Shown: positions 6,701-7,082 of the stretch, one piece after another
How the letters are laid out: each line of letters opens with the position of its first letter
Numbering within the stretch: position 1 is the stretch's first letter
Assembly (NCBI GenBank): GCA_028277485.1
Contig: JANQGE010000091.1
Span: forward strand, 1 to 7,082
DNA length: 7,082 nucleotides
Direction of reading: 5' to 3'
Source: Chlorobium sp.
GTDB taxonomy: Bacteria; Bacteroidota; Chlorobiia; Chlorobiales; Chlorobiaceae
The notes under the pieces: model-generated
Databases searched by the model: none
The model's input: the letters and a program-made list of their open reading frames with translations, nothing else
What the model was told of the DNA's origin: nothing
Made by a program: the position numbers and the translations under genes

Positions 6701-6840
6701 GTGACGTTGATGAGTTTGTTGGAAATGTTGGCGATGAAATGCTCGAATTCCAGTTGTTTTTTGAAGTGTGTTTCCGATTCTTTTTTTATGTGTTCCTGTT
6801 CAGAGTGGAGTTTTTGCAGTTTTCTGTTATCCGGAGCCAT
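3763..6840 (-). CDS. Soluble multi-domain sensor histidine kinase (GAF-GAF-PAS-PAS-PAS-HisKA-HATPase)
   Basis: This 1025-residue protein has no signal peptide or membrane segment, so it should sense cytoplasmic or diffusible signals. Order: coiled coil (about 5-30); GAF 1 (45-195, with DNTHEWCAEGI and FPWWMEK); GAF 2 (205-357); PAS 1 (366-478); PAS 2 (488-606); PAS 3 of the PAS_3 type (621-742, with LSLIHPDDR); HisKA with phosphoacceptor H771 in GGIAHDFNN; and the ATPase with N883 (YTNACQAM), DTGSGM (927-932), FEPFFTTK (941-948) and GTGLGLSVVHGI (953-964). All catalytic boxes are intact. It lacks a C-terminal receiver, common in this class, and ends in a hydrophilic tail of about 35 residues. 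The separate response regulator 974 bp downstream is a plausible partner. No ribosome binding site precedes ATG 6840, though the next Met is residue 60, inside GAF 1. No terminator follows. The signal is unknown. Confidence 0.95.
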   Translation of the reverse strand: MAPDNRKLQKLHSEQEHIKKESETHFKKQLEFEHFIANISNKLINVTIKQLNPVIDDILMIIGKYVQADRSYIFQFYDNNNLMDNTHEWCAEGIKPEIATLKGLPTSIFPWWMEKVRKNKIIHIPEVSKLPPEAAAEKEILERQNIKSLIVIPLISDTKLFGCIGFDAVRQHRHWHPETIAVLQLAGGIIANTMMRKQAEQLLEAELDLALKLSASPSLEETLHLCLETAISISDMDCGGIYLVEPSDKSLLLSAHQGLPKTFLNHSRSYAPGSFHQQLVMKGNPLYSRFSSIKGLNIEHARKEGLNAIAILPVQYKGDVVACLNVASHRLEHVPEFAKKALETIASHIGATIIQARHEKEIAETKRNLETLFNTIDDYLFIVDADGGVIFTNETARRNLHYSVEEISKKRVLDLHPAEEHETAARNIADLLAGTRNICPVPLQTKEGRLIPVETKVTRGIWNNKPVLFGLSRNITDNLKAEKALRDSEKRFRELTEQLPQPVFECDLETRITYANRTTFQLFDYTPEDLGKNITVFDLIIPENRQLLHNCREKLLAGSHLEIQEFTALTGKRKTFPAVLYSTTIAVDESTVGFRGVVFDLTKHKEIEDALRENELKKRVLQKYENLLHNIPGIVYTTDQKGQIDFLLSPKVLSITEYSAEEIQALPKGWLSLIHPDDRKDYLDACRTICHHPEPLILNYRIRTKTGKEKWIEDRKAPLICHESLCIGTDGIIFDVTKQTIAESEKHKLEIQLRQAQRLETIGTLAGGIAHDFNNILTPIMGYAELLEKLLPSGESTADYAHEIRQAAERAKTLVEQILTFSQTDESCRSPVNLATIVTKSLKLLCPSIPPAVTIVTDIDNNTGNILADASQMHQAVFSLYTNACQAMEKKGGKLTIRLRSLHPDPLLLKSLPALQDQPYLLLTINDTGSGMDSKTMERIFEPFFTTKPVNKGTGLGLSVVHGIITQHKGVITAASESGKGSTFNIYLPLIDKQKPPENTNQPEETKTRENGCDYGHHHGETGKS

Positions 6841-6863
6841 TGTGGATGTTTCGTTAAATGTTG

Positions 6864-6956
6864 TTACGGTATAACTGGAATTCCTCTCAACCGCTCGATA
6901 ATCTCCTTGTGCGGGTGGTTGACGAGGCTGGATAGAGTCAGCTGAGAGGCTTCTGC
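6864..6956 (-). pseudogene. 3' remnant of an unidentified gene cut by repeat copy D
   Basis: One frame on the - strand is coding-like for about 30 codons, ending LVNHPHKEIIERLRGIPVIP and TAA at 6866-6864, with C/G-rich third positions. It has no ATG or GTG, and an in-frame TAG sits in the end of copy D three codons upstream of the boundary. It therefore looks like the C-terminus of a gene whose body was cut off, or whose rest lies beyond the element outside the window. It stops 23 bp before the kinase start, so the two were probably one operon. I do not recognise the protein family. Confidence 0.5.
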
Positions 6957-7082
6957 TTTAGGGCACCTCTAAAAACTTATTGCGCGCCCAAATTGCTGTG
7001 TTGGTCGGTGCTCGAAATCCTCATGTACTCCGTGTACATTCCGGTTTCTCCGCTCCGTCCGCCTTACACTTTGCTCGCTCAT
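6957..7082 (-). repeat. Repeat copy D (MITE-like element, runs off the window)
   Basis: This copy starts with TTTAGGGCACCTCTAAAAA and matches the reverse complement of copy B throughout, with two substitutions and one single-base difference in the hairpin loop. The hairpin ATGTAC/GTACAT is at 7023-7028 and 7034-7039. Because it lacks the extra loop base of copy B, it contains an open frame of 37 codons (7082 to 6969), which is probably fortuitous. It separates the kinase gene from whatever lies upstream. Confidence 0.85.

Noticed and set aside
6472..6945. 157-codon open frame on the + strand
   Set aside because: It is antisense to the first GAF domain of the kinase and to the upstream remnant.
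1..7082. tRNA, rRNA, transposase, toxin-antitoxin or defence genes
   Set aside because: None seen on either strand; all long frames are explained by gas vesicle and two-component genes.

Overview
The window looks like part of a green sulfur bacterium (Chlorobiaceae) genome, probably a gas-vacuolate species of the Pelodictyon/Chlorobium phaeoclathratiforme type. This is inference. It rests on a gas vesicle gene cluster, an intergenic RNA with the layout of the Chlorobi-1 motif (two stem-loops then an intrinsic terminator), moderate GC content, and many short repeats. No database search was possible.

Left part (1-2433, + strand): gas vesicle accessory genes in the order gvpF/L-type, gvpS-like (GvpA superfamily), a second gvpF/L-type, then gvpK. 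The first three overlap (ATGA, then 8 bp) and form one translationally coupled unit. Copies of a short non-coding repeat lie before the unit (A), between it and gvpK (B) and just after gvpK (C), so the cluster is cut into segments by the repeat. The main shell gene gvpA, gvpN and other gvp genes are not in the window.

Middle (2429-3762): a single-domain response regulator on the - strand, whose TAG stop codon lies inside the end of repeat C. Next come about 430 bp of AT-rich intergenic DNA, a candidate structured small RNA on the + strand ending in a strong terminator (3222-3320), a solo end of the repeat (3339-3370), and about 250 bp of degenerate hexamer and heptamer repeats with no credible gene.

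Right part (3763-7082, - strand): a 1025-residue soluble sensor histidine kinase (GAF-GAF-PAS-PAS-PAS-HisKA-HATPase) without its own receiver domain. The response regulator lies downstream in the same orientation and is a plausible but unproven partner. Upstream of the kinase is about 30 codons of coding-like sequence, apparently the 3' remnant of a gene cut off by repeat copy D, which runs to the window end and is nearly identical to copy B.

No CRISPR array, tRNA, rRNA, transposase or defence system was found. The points most worth checking are the repeat family (its preference for gene edges, supply of a stop codon and conserved internal hairpin), the small RNA, and the heptad-repeat tract.
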